Assembly: GCF_030813245.1 (NCBI RefSeq)
Contig: NZ_JAUSUA010000002.1
Coordinates: 1-64,000, forward strand
Origin: Alkalicoccobacillus murimartini
GTDB taxonomy: Bacteria; Bacillota; Bacilli; Bacillales; Bacillaceae_D
DNA length: 64,000 nucleotides
Direction of reading: 5' to 3'
Shown here one piece after another: positions 9,380-19,162 of this stretch; position 1 is the stretch's first letter, and each line of letters begins with the position of its first letter. The notes beneath the pieces are model-generated. The model saw only the letters and a list, made by a program, of their open reading frames with translations, did no database searches and was not told where the DNA came from. Made by a program: the position numbers and the translations under genes.

Positions 9380-10534
9380 CTAGGAGGTAACACGTTGTTT
9401 TTGATGAAGTTCCTTTAATAGTGTAGAACCACTCGTATATAAATATTCCGCTGCTTTAATAATTGCTGTTTCATCTAAGGTAAAGGCTGGATGATGCCAG
9501 TCTTCTGTACCACTCGTACCAAAAAAAGCAAAAGATCCAGGAATATCCTGTTGATACATTGAAAAATCCTCACCAGCCGTCGAAAGTGCGGGTTCAATTA
9601 TTTGCAATCCTGCCGACTCTGCTGCTTCCTTTGCGATCTCTGTCACCCATGCATCATTTGACACAGGAGGTGCACCAGCGAACCAACGAACAGCTGCGTC
9701 TACTTGGTAGGCTTGACCAATTGACTCAGTTATCTCATAAAAACGCTTCTTCACTTGTTTGCGAGTTTCTGTATCAAATGTTCTAACTGTTCCTTCAAGC
9801 TCCACCTCTCCAGGGATGACATTCCATGTGCTTCCTCCAACAATTTTGGTTACACTGACGACAGCCTGATCCAGAGGGGAAACATTTCGACTAACAATAG
9901 ACTGCAACGCTGTAATCATCTGAGCAGAAGCTACAATGGGATCCGTTGCTTTTTGCGGAAGACCCGCATGTCCACCAATCCCCTTAATTTTCACTGTAAA
10001 ACGGTCTACTGCTGCCATTAAGGGTCCTTCCTTTAACCCAATTGTTCCAACCGGCAAATCCGGCTTATTATGTAGCCCAATAATCGCGTCTACTCCATCA
10101 AGCTGACCGTCTCGAACTACTTTTTGAGCACCTGCACCGATTTCCTCTGCTGGTTGAAAGATTAAACGGATCGTTCCGGCAAATTCTTGTTGATTTTGCT
10201 TAAATAGATAAGCCGCACCGATTAACGCCGTTGTATGAAAATCATGACCACACGCATGCATCTTGCCACTTACCTTTGAGGCATAAGGCAAATTCGTTTC
10301 TTCCTTAATAGGCAATGCATCGATATCGGCACGAATTGCAACTGTTGGACCTGGTTCGGCTCCAACAATGTCTGCAAAAACACCCGTTTGCAAGGAGGTT
10401 GATCTACTAATGATACCTTCCTCCTGCAACCAACTCTTTATTGATTTTGTCGTCTCAAATTCTTCTCTCGAGAGTTCCGGATACTGGTGCAGATGTCTTC
10501 GAATCGAGATGAGTCGTTGCTCTAGTTCCGGCAA
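9380..10534 (-). CDS. M20-family amidohydrolase / N-deacetylase (SndA/SndB-like: YtnL, YxeP)
   Basis: 384 residues of the M20D amidohydrolase type: metal ligands in MHACGHDFHT (about 95), the Glu pair in PAEEIGAGA (about 130), a dimerisation domain (about 180-290) and SWAGEDFS-like STAGEDFSMY near the C-terminus. Homologues YtnL and YxeP remove the acetyl group from N-acetyl-cysteine-type products in sulfur salvage; here the enzyme sits with an acetyltransferase and a monooxygenase, fitting the acetylate-oxidise-deacetylate scheme. I choose TTG (10532-10534), since GAGGAG lies 10 bases upstream; a GTG at 10552 would overlap the SD itself. The first 80 bases are overprinted by the end of the acetyltransferase gene. 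Confidence 0.85.
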   Translation of the reverse strand: MPELEQRLISIRRHLHQYPELSREEFETTKSIKSWLQEEGIISRSTSLQTGVFADIVGAEPGPTVAIRADIDALPIKEETNLPYASKVSGKMHACGHDFHTTALIGAAYLFKQNQQEFAGTIRLIFQPAEEIGAGAQKVVRDGQLDGVDAIIGLHNKPDLPVGTIGLKEGPLMAAVDRFTVKIKGIGGHAGLPQKATDPIVASAQMITALQSIVSRNVSPLDQAVVSVTKIVGGSTWNVIPGEVELEGTVRTFDTETRKQVKKRFYEITESIGQAYQVDAAVRWFAGAPPVSNDAWVTEIAKEAAESAGLQIIEPALSTAGEDFSMYQQDIPGSFAFFGTSGTEDWHHPAFTLDETAIIKAAEYLYTSGSTLLKELHQKQRVTS

Positions 10535-11060
10535 TATGTTCACGCTCCTCACTTAGATCAAAGTAATAACATCTTACAAGCGAGTTTCCATTACTAAATT
10601 CATTCTTCTGATCCCGTTTAAACCCTAACCACTCATAAAGAGCTCTTGCTTTTTCCATAATGTCACCCGTATGAAGATACAAATAGCTAGCCCCTCTAGA
10701 TGCTGCAATATCTAAGCTCTCTCTTAATAAGATTTGAGCAACGCCAAGTCCGCGTGCATTAGGATGCACAGCAAGAAGCCGGACGACTGGATGCTGAATA
10801 TCCAGTTCCGGCCGTTGATACGCTTTTTCACCTGACTCAAAAAATTGAATGGACCCTAAAATATTCTGCCCCTGCTTCGCAACTAAGATCTGCTCTACAT
10901 TTGGGTTATCTAACGAGGATTTTATATTCTGCAAGTAGTTCTCCCATGCTTCTGGGCTTCTAAATACTTCTTCGTATTGGCTGTAGCTATCTATTAGTAG
11001 CTCTTTCACAATGTCTTTATCTTCATTCTGTAATGTACTCACCACAATTGGTTGAGGCAT
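10455..11060 (-). CDS. GNAT N-acetyltransferase (SnaA/YtmI-like) with overprinted C-terminal tail
   Basis: 201 residues. The GNAT core shows motif A VVRLLAVHPNARGLGVAQILL (acetyl-CoA pyrophosphate loop R-G-L-G-V-A, about residues 90-115) and the final strand motif SLVRCYYFDL (about 160-170). SnaA (YtmI) and YxeL in B. subtilis acetylate S-substituted cysteines before oxidation. The start at ATG 11058-11060 is supported by AAGGGGG; an upstream start at 11117 lacks one. After the usual end of the fold, about 30 extra residues (EEREHIAGTRATTH onward) are encoded in a region that also encodes the N-terminus of the M20 enzyme in another frame, an unusually long 80-base overlap. Confidence 0.82.
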   Translation of the reverse strand: MPQPIVVSTLQNEDKDIVKELLIDSYSQYEEVFRSPEAWENYLQNIKSSLDNPNVEQILVAKQGQNILGSIQFFESGEKAYQRPELDIQHPVVRLLAVHPNARGLGVAQILLRESLDIAASRGASYLYLHTGDIMEKARALYEWLGFKRDQKNEFSNGNSLVRCYYFDLSEEREHIAGTRATTHLDSKTSAPVSGTLERRI

Positions 11061-11158
11061 TGATCTAACCCCCTTATCGAATCTACTCACAGTATAAGAC
11101 ATTATTCCAAAGCACACTAGATATACAACTTGAAAAGTGTACTAGACGCCCGAAAGGT

Positions 11159-11428
11159 TTAACTAGGCGTTTCTTCAACCTGCAAAGCTTCTTTCAGGTA
11201 TTCTAATCCTACCTTTGTGATCCCTTTATAAGTATGGCCTTCTCCAATTTCAACAACTGGCACATGTCGTACTCCATATTTAATGTCTAAAATATCGCGT
11301 CGTTCATCATGATTTGTTACATCAATGGTTTGATACGGGATGGATTTCTCATGTAAAAAATCTTTTACCTCTGCACAATAATGACAACCTTCCTTTGACC
11401 ACACAATAACGGATTGAATCTCTGACAT
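11159..11428 (-). CDS. Glutaredoxin-like thiol-disulfide protein (YtnI/CmoI-like)
   Basis: 89 residues of thioredoxin fold with a redox motif CHYC near residue 16 (SKEGCHYCAEVKDFL) and the cis-proline segment VRHVPVVEIG (about 58). A glutaredoxin-like protein of this type (YtnI, CmoI) is part of the B. subtilis S-alkyl-cysteine operon, which strengthens the pathway assignment. SD AGGAGGAAAAAG precedes the ATG. It lies between the 57-residue ORF and the acetyltransferase gene in one - strand operon. Confidence 0.85.
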   Translation of the reverse strand: MSEIQSVIVWSKEGCHYCAEVKDFLHEKSIPYQTIDVTNHDERRDILDIKYGVRHVPVVEIGEGHTYKGITKVGLEYLKEALQVEETPS

Positions 11429-11470
11429 ACTTTTTCCTCCTCCTGTTTACAATCATCTATTTTAGTATTG

Positions 11471-11644
11471 TTAGACCCCTTGGAAAAAAGTAAACTGAGT
11501 AAGAAAACGCTCTTTGAACTCAGCGTCCTCCTTTTGAGTATCATGTATCCATTCTTCTTTGCTTGCTTCATAGACCTTACCTAGCATTAAGGTTCGTGAA
11601 GCGATCCATTTCTCTTTTGTCATTCCAATTACACGTCTTATCAT
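11471..11644 (-). CDS. Small hypothetical protein, first gene of the - sulfur operon
   Basis: 57 residues beginning MIRRVIGMTKEKW, hydrophilic and predicted helical, with no signal or membrane segment. The ATG at 11642-11644 has a strong SD (AAAGGGAGTGG). I do not recognise the family. It is 42 bp upstream of the glutaredoxin-like gene on the same strand, so it is probably the leader gene of that operon. The good SD and clean spacing argue that it is real; composition alone would not prove it. Confidence 0.55.
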   Translation of the reverse strand: MIRRVIGMTKEKWIASRTLMLGKVYEASKEEWIHDTQKEDAEFKERFLTQFTFFQGV

Positions 11645-11966
11645 TTCATCCACTCCCTTTAATACTAAGTATATCAATAGGTTTTATTAGTTATTTCTTT
11701 TTTACATCGTATCGCTCTGTTGTTTTTACGTCAATAGATGAACTGATAGAATCATTCTATCAATTCACATCAATCTCTATAAGCGCCGAGAAAAGATACT
11801 AAAGAGAGCTGGAACAAATCTAAAACGAACGATCAGGTAGAGGGTTTATCTCACCGATCCAGGATAATCTATACTTAAAAAAACAAAAACAACGAACGGT
11901 CCCTTAAGGATTCGTTCGTTGCTTTGGTTCGTATACTTTTGTTCAAGCCTCTACTTGGTCAGACCA
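11645..11966. other. Intergenic region between AraM operon end and sulfur operon start
   Basis: 322 bases without a gene. It holds the AraM-operon terminator (11880-11921) and, towards 11650-11700, the presumed promoter of the - strand sulfur operon (AT-rich; no clear consensus boxes). Nothing else recognised. Confidence 0.5.
11880..11921 (-). terminator. Terminator of the GH4-AraL-AraM operon
   Basis: Stem AACGAACG / CGTTCGTT (11891-11920), inner loop containing CCCTTAAGGA, and a T-rich tail on the - strand (from the A-run at 11878-11890). Confidence 0.75.
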
Positions 11967-13121
11967 TTATAAATCAGGTACCCATTGCAGAGTCTCATGA
12001 TAGTACCGTAGCAACGTCCATCTGTCTCGAAGGTGATACGCCTTTAACAGACTCAATTGAATGAGCTCTTCGTCAATGGGTGCTTGTTCAGGATGCCAAC
12101 CTGCTTTCCTAAGCAGTGCTTCAACCTCTGACACTTCTGGTAGTGAGTCGATTAGACTAATCAGTTGCTCACTTTTCTTATTTGCTTCGGTGCGTAAGCT
12201 TGCTCGAACAATTTCTTTATAATATTGAATAATTAGCAACGTAGACCGTCCAATTTTTGCCCCATGGTAAAGTTGCTTATGCCCTTCTTCTAAAAAGTGC
12301 ATTTCCCAGTAATGAGACAAATGATGCTCAGCTCCAGAAGCGGGATGAGAGGCACCAAAAGCAGCCATCGCGATCCCTGATAGAACTAAGGCATTCATTA
12401 ACGTTTCAATACCTTCTTTCTCTCGGTTCCCAATCTGATCTGCGACTTCAACACATGATTCCAATGCTTCTCTTGTTAAATCTGCAATCTCTTGGTCGTA
12501 TGGCTCATTAGCAATAGCCGCGCCTGCCTGCCAATCTATTAAAGAAGTATACTTCCCAATCATATCTCCAAATCCTGCTGCAACAAGTGAACTAGGAGCC
12601 TGACAAAGAACCGTTAGATCAGCGAATAAAGCCACAGGAGATACCGTTTGAAAGGTAGTTTTTATGCCTTTTACAATAATCGGAGCTCCCTTAGAATTAA
12701 ATCCATCAACAGAAGGAGCTGTAGGTACTGAAATAAATGGTTTCTCTGTTTTGGCACTGACAAAACGAACAACATCGTGAATCGTTCCAGAACCCACCGC
12801 CAGTAAACAATCGGTTTCAGGTTGAACATGGAGTAGGACATCAACAATTGACTGCTCATCTGCAATCACATCACCTTGTTGATTGGGTTGCAAACAATGA
12901 GTGGCTACTTTTATACCCTTTTCCGTCAGCATATGACCTACTTCTTGTCCTGCCGCTTGTAGCGTCTGCTCATCCACAACAACCAAAAGATGTTGAATGG
13001 GTTGCTCTGTTACATAGTCTACTAACGATTGTAGGGCACCTTCAGAAATAACAATAGGATTTGTCGACTGTGTAAATGAAGACTGAGTCAAAATCTCATC
13101 TAATCGTTTTTTTAGTTTCAT
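11967..13121 (-). CDS. araM: sn-glycerol-1-phosphate dehydrogenase
   Basis: 384 residues, AraM/EgsA family of the iron-alcohol-dehydrogenase superfamily. NAD-binding segment LLAVGSGTIHDVVRFVS (about 105-120) and SVPTAPSVDGFNSKGAPI (about 135-150), with metal-binding residues in ASHPASGAEHHLSHYWEMH (about 255-275). B. subtilis AraM is Ni-dependent and makes glycerol-1-phosphate, precursor of heptaprenylglyceryl phosphate lipids. It overlaps the araL homologue by 4 bases (ATGA), as the two are also paired in the B. subtilis ara operon. Here they sit behind a GH4 glycosidase and no arabinose isomerase or kinase genes are in view. Confidence 0.88.
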   Translation of the reverse strand: MKLKKRLDEILTQSSFTQSTNPIVISEGALQSLVDYVTEQPIQHLLVVVDEQTLQAAGQEVGHMLTEKGIKVATHCLQPNQQGDVIADEQSIVDVLLHVQPETDCLLAVGSGTIHDVVRFVSAKTEKPFISVPTAPSVDGFNSKGAPIIVKGIKTTFQTVSPVALFADLTVLCQAPSSLVAAGFGDMIGKYTSLIDWQAGAAIANEPYDQEIADLTREALESCVEVADQIGNREKEGIETLMNALVLSGIAMAAFGASHPASGAEHHLSHYWEMHFLEEGHKQLYHGAKIGRSTLLIIQYYKEIVRASLRTEANKKSEQLISLIDSLPEVSEVEALLRKAGWHPEQAPIDEELIQLSLLKAYHLRDRWTLLRYYHETLQWVPDL

Positions 13122-13912
13122 AATTCTCCCCTTACATCAGCTAAACTTTGAAACACATAGTCCGGTTTACTGCGAGGTGCAGCCTGCTCTGCCATCGTTT
13201 GGGTTGTATTACCCGTCAAGACAAGTACAGTCCTCATTCCTTGCATTCTACCCATGGAAATATCAGTCCCTAGGCTATCACCGATTACCATACACTGAGA
13301 GGCCCTAAGGCCAATTTGTTCTAGTGCCGCCTCCACCATAAAACAAGAGGGTTTACCAATCACTAATTCTGTTTTTTGTCCGGTCGCAGATTCAATAGCT
13401 CCGATAAACCCGGCCACGTCAATAGCTGGCCCATTCTCATCTGGATAGGTCTTATCACTGTTAGTAGCAATGATCCTTGCTCCCGCTGAGGTAGCTCGAA
13501 ACGCATCATTTAATTCAGCATAGTTAATTTCATCATGGAGTGTAATTACAACAAAATCCGCGTCCTCGGGTCTAGTAGATAGGGTCACATGATGCTCCAC
13601 CATCTCATCGGCCAAACCTTTGTTACCAAGTATCCATACTTTAGCAAGTGGATAGTGTTTCTTAATAAACTGTGCTGTGACTGTTGATGAAAAGATGATG
13701 TCTTCCTTTTCAACGTCGATTCCGTGTTCTCTTAGCTTTGTAAGCCCAGCATTTCTCGAATGATTTCCTCTATTACTTAGATAAACTACTTTTCGTCCAC
13801 TTTTTTGAATAGCAGATATTGCTTCTGCCGTTCCTTCAATTAGTTCTTTCCCTTGGAAAACGGTCCCATCTAAATCAATGAGTGCTCCTTCAATTCCTTC
13901 AAATAATGACAC
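13118..13912 (-). CDS. araL: HAD-IIA phosphatase, AraL-like
   Basis: 264 residues. HAD motifs: I ALIDLDGTVFQG (nucleophile Asp, about 13-15), II VVYLSNRGNHSRN (about 43-50), III Lys in ELVIGKPSCFM (about 182), IV VIGDSLGTDISMG (about 207-215); the IIA-type cap lies between II and III. AraL of B. subtilis is a broad sugar-phosphate phosphatase thought to clear toxic intermediates during arabinose use. It starts at GTG with SD AGGAGGG and lies 12 bases after the GH4 stop; its stop overlaps the araM start. Confidence 0.85.
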   Translation of the reverse strand: MSLFEGIEGALIDLDGTVFQGKELIEGTAEAISAIQKSGRKVVYLSNRGNHSRNAGLTKLREHGIDVEKEDIIFSSTVTAQFIKKHYPLAKVWILGNKGLADEMVEHHVTLSTRPEDADFVVITLHDEINYAELNDAFRATSAGARIIATNSDKTYPDENGPAIDVAGFIGAIESATGQKTELVIGKPSCFMVEAALEQIGLRASQCMVIGDSLGTDISMGRMQGMRTVLVLTGNTTQTMAEQAAPRSKPDYVFQSLADVRGEL

Positions 13913-13924
13913 CTGTTACCCTCC

Positions 13925-15430
13925 TTAGGATAAGGAAGCTGGGCGATGCTGGGCTTTGTCTGCTTCTTTTGCATTAAGGGATGCCTCTTCACGGTTTTCC
14001 TTCATCTCATCGACAGACTTTGTTTTCAGACGGGCTGCTCCCTCATAAGTCTTGGTAGGAAGACGTGTTTCTGTTGTTCTTCTTACTTTCGCTTCCTGAA
14101 TGCTTTTGCTGTACTGCGGAAGCCACTTCTCACCTGCAATGATCATGTCATCGACCATTTGCCAAATCTCAGGTGGTGTACATACGGCCCCAACTAACGG
14201 ATCCATCATAAATGCCTGTCGTAATAACTGATCATTTCCTTCAATGGCTGCTTGAACAGCTAATCTCTGAACAGAGATACTTACTTGGCAAACAGCAGCA
14301 CATCCAAGTGGCAACTCTCCTACTTGGGGCATGCTAATTCCATTTCGATCGACATAACCCGGTGCTTCAACAATTGCATCAGCAGGAAGATTAGAGATGA
14401 TTCCGTTATTAACCGTATTAAAATGTCCCCGATAAGGTCGACCTGTTTCAAGAGCCTCAATGATATAAGAGCCGTGTTCTTCTCCACGCTTGTCGTCCTT
14501 ATACTCATAGGCTGGTTCCTTTAGCCAATTTGGAAAGTCCTCCAGAAACCAATTACGCCCCTCCGTACACACCCTTAAATACCCGCCTGTTTCGCCATTT
14601 ATCCAGCTTCCCAAATCAATCCAGTTTTTTATTTCTTCTGGTCTTTTTCGGTACCATGGTACATATTCACTTAAATGCCCGTTCGACTCTGTACTGTAAT
14701 AACCAAAACGTCGAAGCATATCAATTCGAACTTTTTCCGTTTGACTAAACTCTTCATGCGCTTCAAATGCATCCAAAAGCTTACCTGTTAAGTCCTGTCC
14801 CTCATGCTTGATTTGAATATACCAGGTTTGATGATTAATTCCCGCACAGATAATATCCACATCTTGTTTCTCCAAACCAAACACGTCAGCGATTTGTTTG
14901 TGTCCACCTTGTACACCGTGACAGAGCCCAATCGTCCGAACACCTCCATAGTGGTTGCATGCCCAAGTAAGCATGGCCATAGGGTTCGCATAATTTAATA
15001 ATAAACAGTCTGACTCAGCTACTTCACGAATATCTTGGCAAATGTTGAGCATCTCATAAATGCCTCGTTGCCCATACATAATGCCTCCAGCACTAAGTGT
15101 ATCACCCACACATTGATCAACACCATATTGAAGAGGAATCGAGATATCTGTCTCAAATGCTTCTAATCCTCCAATGCGCACCACTGAAAAGATGTATCTC
15201 GCATTCTCTAATGCCTCACGTCGGTTAAGCGTAGATTGAATTGTGATTTGTAATCCATTTTCATCGATATCCCTTTGACAGAGCTCCGTCACCATCTGAA
15301 GATTTCGTTCATCAATATCAGTAAAAGCAACCTCAACGTTCGAGAACTCTTGAACAGCTAAGACATCCCTTACTAATGAACGGGTAAACCCAATACTACC
15401 TGCTCCTATAAAAGCAATCTTAAATGACAC
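13925..15430 (-). CDS. GH4-family glycosidase (alpha-galactosidase/alpha-glucosidase type)
   Basis: 501 residues of glycoside hydrolase family 4, which uses NAD+ and Mn2+ in a redox-elimination mechanism. Visible: Rossmann loop IAFIGAGSIGFTRSL at the N-terminus, NYANPMAMLTWA (about 145), metal Cys in GLCHGVQGG (about 170) and GINHQTWYIQ (about 195). Sequence style fits MelA-like alpha-galactosidases better than 6-phospho-glycosidases, but the substrate cannot be fixed by eye. The GTG at 15428-15430 is 9 bases after AAGGAG, better than the TTG two codons earlier. A cre site lies 48 bases upstream. First gene of an operon with araL and araM. Confidence 0.85.
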   Translation of the reverse strand: MSFKIAFIGAGSIGFTRSLVRDVLAVQEFSNVEVAFTDIDERNLQMVTELCQRDIDENGLQITIQSTLNRREALENARYIFSVVRIGGLEAFETDISIPLQYGVDQCVGDTLSAGGIMYGQRGIYEMLNICQDIREVAESDCLLLNYANPMAMLTWACNHYGGVRTIGLCHGVQGGHKQIADVFGLEKQDVDIICAGINHQTWYIQIKHEGQDLTGKLLDAFEAHEEFSQTEKVRIDMLRRFGYYSTESNGHLSEYVPWYRKRPEEIKNWIDLGSWINGETGGYLRVCTEGRNWFLEDFPNWLKEPAYEYKDDKRGEEHGSYIIEALETGRPYRGHFNTVNNGIISNLPADAIVEAPGYVDRNGISMPQVGELPLGCAAVCQVSISVQRLAVQAAIEGNDQLLRQAFMMDPLVGAVCTPPEIWQMVDDMIIAGEKWLPQYSKSIQEAKVRRTTETRLPTKTYEGAARLKTKSVDEMKENREEASLNAKEADKAQHRPASLS

Positions 15431-15477
15431 CGCCAATCACTCCTTCTTTTTTCGGTATTATCGTATCACTCCCCTTT

Positions 15478-15491
15478 AGATAACGCTTTCA
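15478..15491 (-). promoter_or_regulatory. cre site upstream of the GH4 operon
   Basis: - strand TGAAAGCGTTATCT matches the CcpA consensus TGWAARCGYTWNCW at every position. It lies upstream of the GH4 start and just after the AraC-regulator stop, so GH4-araL-araM is probably repressed by glucose. Confidence 0.85.
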
Positions 15492-15497
15492 TTTTTC

Positions 15498-16403
15498 TTA
15501 CCTTTGATTAACAGAATGTATAAAATGCTCACCTGTTGTTTCCGTATAGTCTCTAAATCTCGATTCTTTTCGATATTGTTTAGGTGTTGTACCTGTTTGT
15601 TGACGAAAGATCGTACTAAAATATTGCTGAGAATTCATTCCAATATAATGTGGAATGTCTGTAATTGTAATATTCGTTCGTGTTAATAACTCTTTCGCTT
15701 TATCCATCCGATGATTAATGAGGTACCCATTCACCGACGTGCCCATGGACTTTTTGAAGATGCGGTGAAGATAGCCTGGATGAAGGTGAACCGCATCTGC
15801 TACATCCTTCACACGGATGTCACGATCATAATTTCTGTGCATGTACTCAATTGATTTTTGGATGTACACATTTTGTTCTGGTGTATCCTGCTCCTGAGCC
15901 GCAAGTTCAGCCATTCTGATCAGGATCTGACTAAGCAATAGCTGCTGGGTAAATACCGAGTTCGTTTCCTTTCGGTCAAGCTCCAGGATCAGCGCATGCA
16001 TGCATTGAGAGATATCACATGAATCATGAAATAACAGATACGAATGTGGGTTTTCGGTAAGTAACTTTAACGGATTATGTTCAGACACGATATCCTTAAA
16101 AGGTGGAAACACTGTCTGTAACTGTTGAAAATTAAATTCAATATTACTCATTCTACACGTCTTACCTGGTTCTACTTGAAGCCTATGGGGAATGTTTCCA
16201 TCAATAAAAATAAACTGTCCCTTCTTAAGCTTAAGCATTTGTCCATCTACTTCAATTAAACAGTGTCCGGACAATACATACATGATTTCGATTGCTTCAT
16301 GAGAATGAACAGGCATCTTAAAATCCCGCCACTCTTTGTAATAATAAAATCTAACGACAGGATAATAATCTTCTTCAAGAAGATAATGATGATAAAAACT
16401 CAT
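15498..16403 (-). CDS. AraC-family regulator with N-terminal cupin
   Basis: 301 residues. N-terminal cupin (about 20-100) contains HSHEAIEIMYVLSG and IDGNIPHRL, typical of sugar-sensing AraC proteins; C-terminal ~100 residues form two HTH motifs (DVADAVHLHPGYLHRIFKKS and ITDIPHYIGMNSQQYFSTIFRQQTG). SD GAGGAG precedes the ATG. It lies immediately upstream of the GH4 operon on the same strand, so it is the likely activator of galactoside/arabinoside genes; the inducer is unknown. Confidence 0.88.
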   Translation of the reverse strand: MSFYHHYLLEEDYYPVVRFYYYKEWRDFKMPVHSHEAIEIMYVLSGHCLIEVDGQMLKLKKGQFIFIDGNIPHRLQVEPGKTCRMSNIEFNFQQLQTVFPPFKDIVSEHNPLKLLTENPHSYLLFHDSCDISQCMHALILELDRKETNSVFTQQLLLSQILIRMAELAAQEQDTPEQNVYIQKSIEYMHRNYDRDIRVKDVADAVHLHPGYLHRIFKKSMGTSVNGYLINHRMDKAKELLTRTNITITDIPHYIGMNSQQYFSTIFRQQTGTTPKQYRKESRFRDYTETTGEHFIHSVNQR

Positions 16404-16442
16404 TCAAATACTCCTCTCTTACGTATGAATCAAAACCGTAAA

Positions 16443-17348
16443 TTAGTTGTAATACAAACGAAAATCAATATCCTGATTATAATTACCAAAAGAAGACCCA
16501 AATAATGTTACTCCACCAACGTATTGGGCAGAATCAGGAACGGCAATGGAAAAGATCCATTGTGGGTTGTGTATCTGTACTTGATGAATGGACACATCTG
16601 ATATTTTCACACCATCAATAAATGTACCTCGCTCATTAATCCTTATCACTTTCAGTAAACCATACTGATTAACGGACCTCGGCCACCAATTAGGTGTATA
16701 GCGTCCAACTTGATCTCCAAAATCACCTGGGCTCCTCCATGTTCCTAACTCAACACGATTAAAGGAAAAAAGAATATCTGAAGGCCAATTTTCGTTTGTG
16801 AATGGAGCCTCAGAAGAAATTTCAAAAGAAATCTCAAGTTCCTTAGCTGTATGAGATGAGTGCAAAAAGTTTGGCAACTTATACTCAACAAAGCCTTTAT
16901 AGAACCATAAAATCTTTGCATTCACCCGTTCTGTGTCCAAAAATGATCGCGGCTCATCAAACTCTCCAATAATTCTGTGTTCGGTAGCTAATCCACACGT
17001 AGGCTCAACATGAAAGTCAGTATAATGGCCAACAGACAACGTTGATTGCATATATGACCTTTGTTTTTTGGGACCAACAGGAAATCGGATATGCGCCTCT
17101 TCAAATCCTAGCGTACATAGCTTTTGTCTACCTGCTTTACCTGGGACCATCTCCGTCTGAATAAGTTCAGCTACCTCTAGCTTCTTAACATGTTTCGTCA
17201 TAATTGCACTACTGAGGTTCAGAGCTTCAGCTAATTCTTTTACATTCATTGGCTTCTCACCAAGAAGCTTCAGGATACTCAGCCTTACTTCACTAGCCAA
17301 AGCCTCGTACACTGGCAAAGACTGCTTCGACCAATCTAAGGTTCTCAT
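16443..17348 (-). CDS. ArsR-type HTH regulator with large C-terminal domain
   Basis: About 301 residues. The first ~80 form an ArsR-like winged helix (YEALASEVRLSILKLLG, NVKELAEALNLSSAIMTKHVKKLE). The remaining ~220 residues are beta-rich and aromatic-rich (W, Y, F), unlike a metal-sensing ArsR protein, which ends at about 110; I infer a ligand-sensing, possibly carbohydrate-related, domain. There is no CxC metal site in the HTH part. The ATG at 17346-17348 has SD AGGTGG; an earlier start at 17363 has a weaker one. It lies between the AraC regulator and the GH51 gene, behind the GH51 terminator. Confidence 0.75.
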   Translation of the reverse strand: MRTLDWSKQSLPVYEALASEVRLSILKLLGEKPMNVKELAEALNLSSAIMTKHVKKLEVAELIQTEMVPGKAGRQKLCTLGFEEAHIRFPVGPKKQRSYMQSTLSVGHYTDFHVEPTCGLATEHRIIGEFDEPRSFLDTERVNAKILWFYKGFVEYKLPNFLHSSHTAKELEISFEISSEAPFTNENWPSDILFSFNRVELGTWRSPGDFGDQVGRYTPNWWPRSVNQYGLLKVIRINERGTFIDGVKISDVSIHQVQIHNPQWIFSIAVPDSAQYVGGVTLFGSSFGNYNQDIDFRLYYN

Positions 17349-17430
17349 CGTTTCCACCTGCATCTTTCATTACGTGCAGTAATCATCTTAATATCATTAT
17401 AGTATAGCTGGAACAAAAAGGAGAAGCAAC

Positions 17431-17461
17431 GAAAAAAGAGACAGGTGTGAACCCATCTCTC
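17431..17461 (-). terminator. Terminator of GH51 gene
   Basis: Imperfect stem AGAGATGGG / CACCTGTCTCT around TTCA followed by TTTTTT on the - strand. Confidence 0.6.
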
Positions 17462-17467
17462 ACTAGG

Positions 17468-19033
<1,566 letters not shown>

Positions 19034-19118
19034 TTAACAAAAACATTAATGATTAATACTTATGTTACTTACCCTCATTATAAGGAGAGCCTTTTCAGGC
19101 GTCAATCTTTATTTTGAC

Positions 19119-19153
19119 AAAAAAGCTTGTCTTCATCACCATGAAGACAAGCC
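19119..19153 (-). terminator. Terminator of GH42 gene
   Basis: Stem GGCTTGTCTTCAT / ATGAAGACAAGCT with a 4-base loop and a TTTTTT tail on the - strand. Confidence 0.9.
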
Positions 19154-19162
19154 ACTATTCCT

